A stretch of DNA of 64,000 bases from Gloeobacter morelensis MG652769 (lineage in GTDB: Bacteria; Cyanobacteriota; Cyanobacteriia; Gloeobacterales; Gloeobacteraceae): assembly GCF_021018745.1 (NCBI RefSeq), contig NZ_CP063845.1, positions 434,001 through 498,000 of the forward strand. The letters are read 5' to 3'. The translations under genes and the position numbers were made by a program. Position 1 is the first letter of the stretch; each line of letters opens with the position of its first letter. The notes beneath the pieces were generated by a model. That model was not told the origin of the DNA. It did not search any database and saw only the letters and a list, made by a program, of their open reading frames with translations. Shown here in pieces: positions 63,301 through 64,000 of the stretch.

Positions 63301-63446
63301 AAACTGTCAAAAGGATGCGACCTGACGACTGGCGTGGTAATCGAGTCAAGGAGAACGTTATCAAGTATGCCCTGCACGAAGTCCTACAGGATGAAGCTGA
63401 GGTGGAGCGGATCTTTCTGACGATCAGGCAGCAGCCGGAGTACTGA
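60393..63446 (+). CDS. hsdR: type I restriction endonuclease subunit HsdR
   Basis: 1017 aa motor and nuclease subunit (GTG start). N-terminal PD-(D/E)XK nuclease: RPDLVLYVNGIALAVLELKSG. Superfamily 2 helicase core: Walker A WHTQGSGKSIVMV, DEAD-like FVFVDECHRTQSG, IGFTGTPLLK and the motif VI region FQAICRTNR. A helical C-terminus follows. Reading frame intact, so the system is probably functional. Its stop overlaps the next gene's start (TGATG). Confidence 0.96.
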   Translation: MNKIVQTEREAQDRVIALFRNELGYRYLGDWHDRDDNSNIEETLLTAYLEGRGYSSPQISKVLDRLRAEADHPNRDLYENNRAVYELLRYGVPVKLAAGLKTETIQLIDWQHPERNDFAIAEEVTLKGKLERRPDLVLYVNGIALAVLELKSGCVSIGDGIRQLISNQRSEFNAWFFSTVQFVFAGNNSEGLRYGTVGTSEKYFLKWKEDEKDNSRFPLDKYLLKLCAKERLLELIYDFVLFDGGIKKVPRPHQYVGVKKAQKHANDHEGGIIWHTQGSGKSIVMVLLAKWILENKPNARVLIVTDRDELDKQIESVFLGAGEKISRASSGLELLRRLSQPTPRLLCALVHKFGKKGSDNFDVFIKELRAQPSQTFGEVFVFVDECHRTQSGRLHSAMKARMPNAVLIGFTGTPLLKADKQTSLEVFGKYIDTYLYKEAVEDGVILDLVYEARDIDQRLGSPQRVDSWFAAKTSGLNDWQKAALREKWGTMQNVLSSYSRMEQVVNEIVLDFNVKPRLLSRHGNAMLVASSIYEACRYYVLFQRTELKEGRCALITSYSPHTKDITKEDTGANTETDKQFIYETYNELLKGTTAAPGKSRTETYEDQAKQLFKEKPATMRLLIVVDKLLTGFDAPSCTYLYIDKNMQDHGLFQAICRTNRIDGEDKDFGYIVDFKNLLTKVENAIAVYTSELDPSPDGTDPQILLQDRLVKNRERLDGALEQLAFLCESVETPGGDKQYIQYFCGNPDLEDDLQEREPQRLALYKTTATLLRAYGNIADDLERAGYNEADSQRLRRSVDQYTKLRDLIRLASGESIDLKAYEADMRYLIDSFIQADEPRKISPFDETPLLELIAREGIAKAIESRLKNLKHNPEAVAETIENNVRSLILKEGASDPAYYDRMSELLKEIIAERRDRALEYEEYLKRIAELVQRVTTGQGEGVPEQLNTPGRRALYNNLGEDEALALKIDETVKRMRPDDWRGNRVKENVIKYALHEVLQDEAEVERIFLTIRQQPEY

Positions 63447-64000
63447 TGGTCACGCAGATCGATTTGGGCACTATCACGGTGGAAGTGGTCAGAAAAAAGA
63501 TCAAGAACATCCACCTGAGTGTCCATCCACCCAGCGGCAAAGTCAGAATTGCAGCGCCGTTGCGACTAGATCTCGATACCATTCGCGTCTTTGTGATCAC
63601 CAGGCTCGAATGGATCAAGCGCCAACAGCAGAAATTGCGCGCTCAGGAGCGCGAGCCTGCCCGCGAGTACATCGAGCGCGAGAGTCATTACGTCTGGGGA
63701 AGGCGCTATCTGCTCCAGGTGATCGAAAAGGATGCGCCGCCGAGAGTCGAACTGCAGCACAACAAACTCGTTCTTCAGGTTCGCCCCGGTGCGGATCGAG
63801 CGAAGAAGCAATCGATCCTCGAAGACTGGTACCGAACACAGTTGAAGCAGGCCGTGCCCCCCCTGATTGCAAAATGGGAGCCCTTGATGGGTGTCACTGT
63901 CGAGCGCTTCTTCGTACAGCGGATGAAGACCCAGTGGGGTAGTTGCAACCCTGTCACCGCAAGCATTCGGTTAAACACCGACCTGGCTAAGAAACCGCCG
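63446..64000 (+). CDS. YgjP-like (DUF45) metal-dependent hydrolase, 3' partial
   Basis: 185 codons are present before the window ends. The pattern NIHLSVHPPSGKVRIAAPLRLDLDTIRVFVITRLEWIKRQQQKL, REYIERESHYVWGRRYLL and VQRMKTQWGSCNPVTASIRLNTDLA is typical of YgjP/M48-like proteins; the HExxH zinc motif would fall just beyond the window. It is translationally coupled to hsdR, and this family is a frequent partner of type I RM loci. Confidence 0.85.
   Translation, partial: MVTQIDLGTITVEVVRKKIKNIHLSVHPPSGKVRIAAPLRLDLDTIRVFVITRLEWIKRQQQKLRAQEREPAREYIERESHYVWGRRYLLQVIEKDAPPRVELQHNKLVLQVRPGADRAKKQSILEDWYRTQLKQAVPPLIAKWEPLMGVTVERFFVQRMKTQWGSCNPVTASIRLNTDLAKKPP

Noticed and set aside
1-64000. CRISPR array or cas genes
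   Set aside because: No regularly spaced direct repeats and no Cas motifs seen on either strand.

Overview
The window reads as a high-GC cyanobacterial chromosome segment, most likely from the thylakoid-less Gloeobacter lineage. This is an inference from gene content: a D1 (PsbA) homologue, a PedR-type regulator, Ycf23, the cyanobacterial DUF3067, DUF3007 and DUF6464 families, GuaB3, and a replication origin beside dnaN. The D1 homologue has lost nearly all Mn4CaO5 ligands and both D1 non-haem-iron histidines. To my recollection this matches the atypical 'G0' D1 described from Gloeobacter kilaueensis; I could not check that by search.

Layout. 0-11 kb is mostly housekeeping: rplJ (5' partial), rplL, guaB3, a LOG-family protein, accD, DUF3067, a secreted protein, an Uma2 protein, dnaX and a TonB-dependent receptor. 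11.0-15.4 kb is an accessory island: a VapBC-type toxin-antitoxin pair, a complete IS4-family element (1275 bp, 16-bp inverted repeats, 9-bp target duplication), an AT-rich DUF3800 gene and an IS630-family element split by a -1 frameshift. 15.4-24.9 kb returns to core genes: nadD, miaB, fabF, DUF29, Uma2, murQ, the divergent D1 gene, a rubrerythrin-like gene, argC, a small membrane protein and acpS.

At 25.05-25.32 kb (minus strand) lies a tRNA-Arg(UCU) gene interrupted inside its anticodon by a 199-nt group I intron. A free-standing zinc-finger/HNH nuclease gene lies directly next to it in divergent orientation. 25.9-34.8 kb carries ridA, ycf23, an NlpC/P60 hydrolase, a membrane-anchored MutS-like ATPase and a large secreted sugar-dehydrogenase-like protein.

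At 34.86-35.22 kb, just upstream of dnaN, is a probable chromosomal oriC: at least seven DnaA-box-like 9-mers, a palindromic box pair, and a box / GC spacer / DnaA-trio / AT-rich arrangement. 36.9-47.2 kb holds ychF and an envelope-polysaccharide cluster: rmlD-rmlB-WbaP-like transferase-rmlA, an orphan antitoxin, a Wza-like export protein, a TPR protein, CpsB-like phosphatase, DUF3007 and phosphodiester glycosidase. 47.4-54.3 kb is mixed: a DUF2945/DUF3140 pair, DUF4142, a THUMP methyltransferase, an RF-1-like protein, NurA, a FemAB-like acyltransferase and pedR.

54.5-64.0 kb is a type I restriction-modification locus: hsdM, an embedded vapBC-type pair, hsdS, an AlbA_2/Schlafen-type ATPase-like gene, hsdR and a YgjP-like metalloprotease gene cut by the window end. 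The TA pair and the two hsdS target-recognition domains are AT-rich against a GC-rich background, which suggests modular acquisition. All assignments come from reading the sequence and recalling families; no database search was run.
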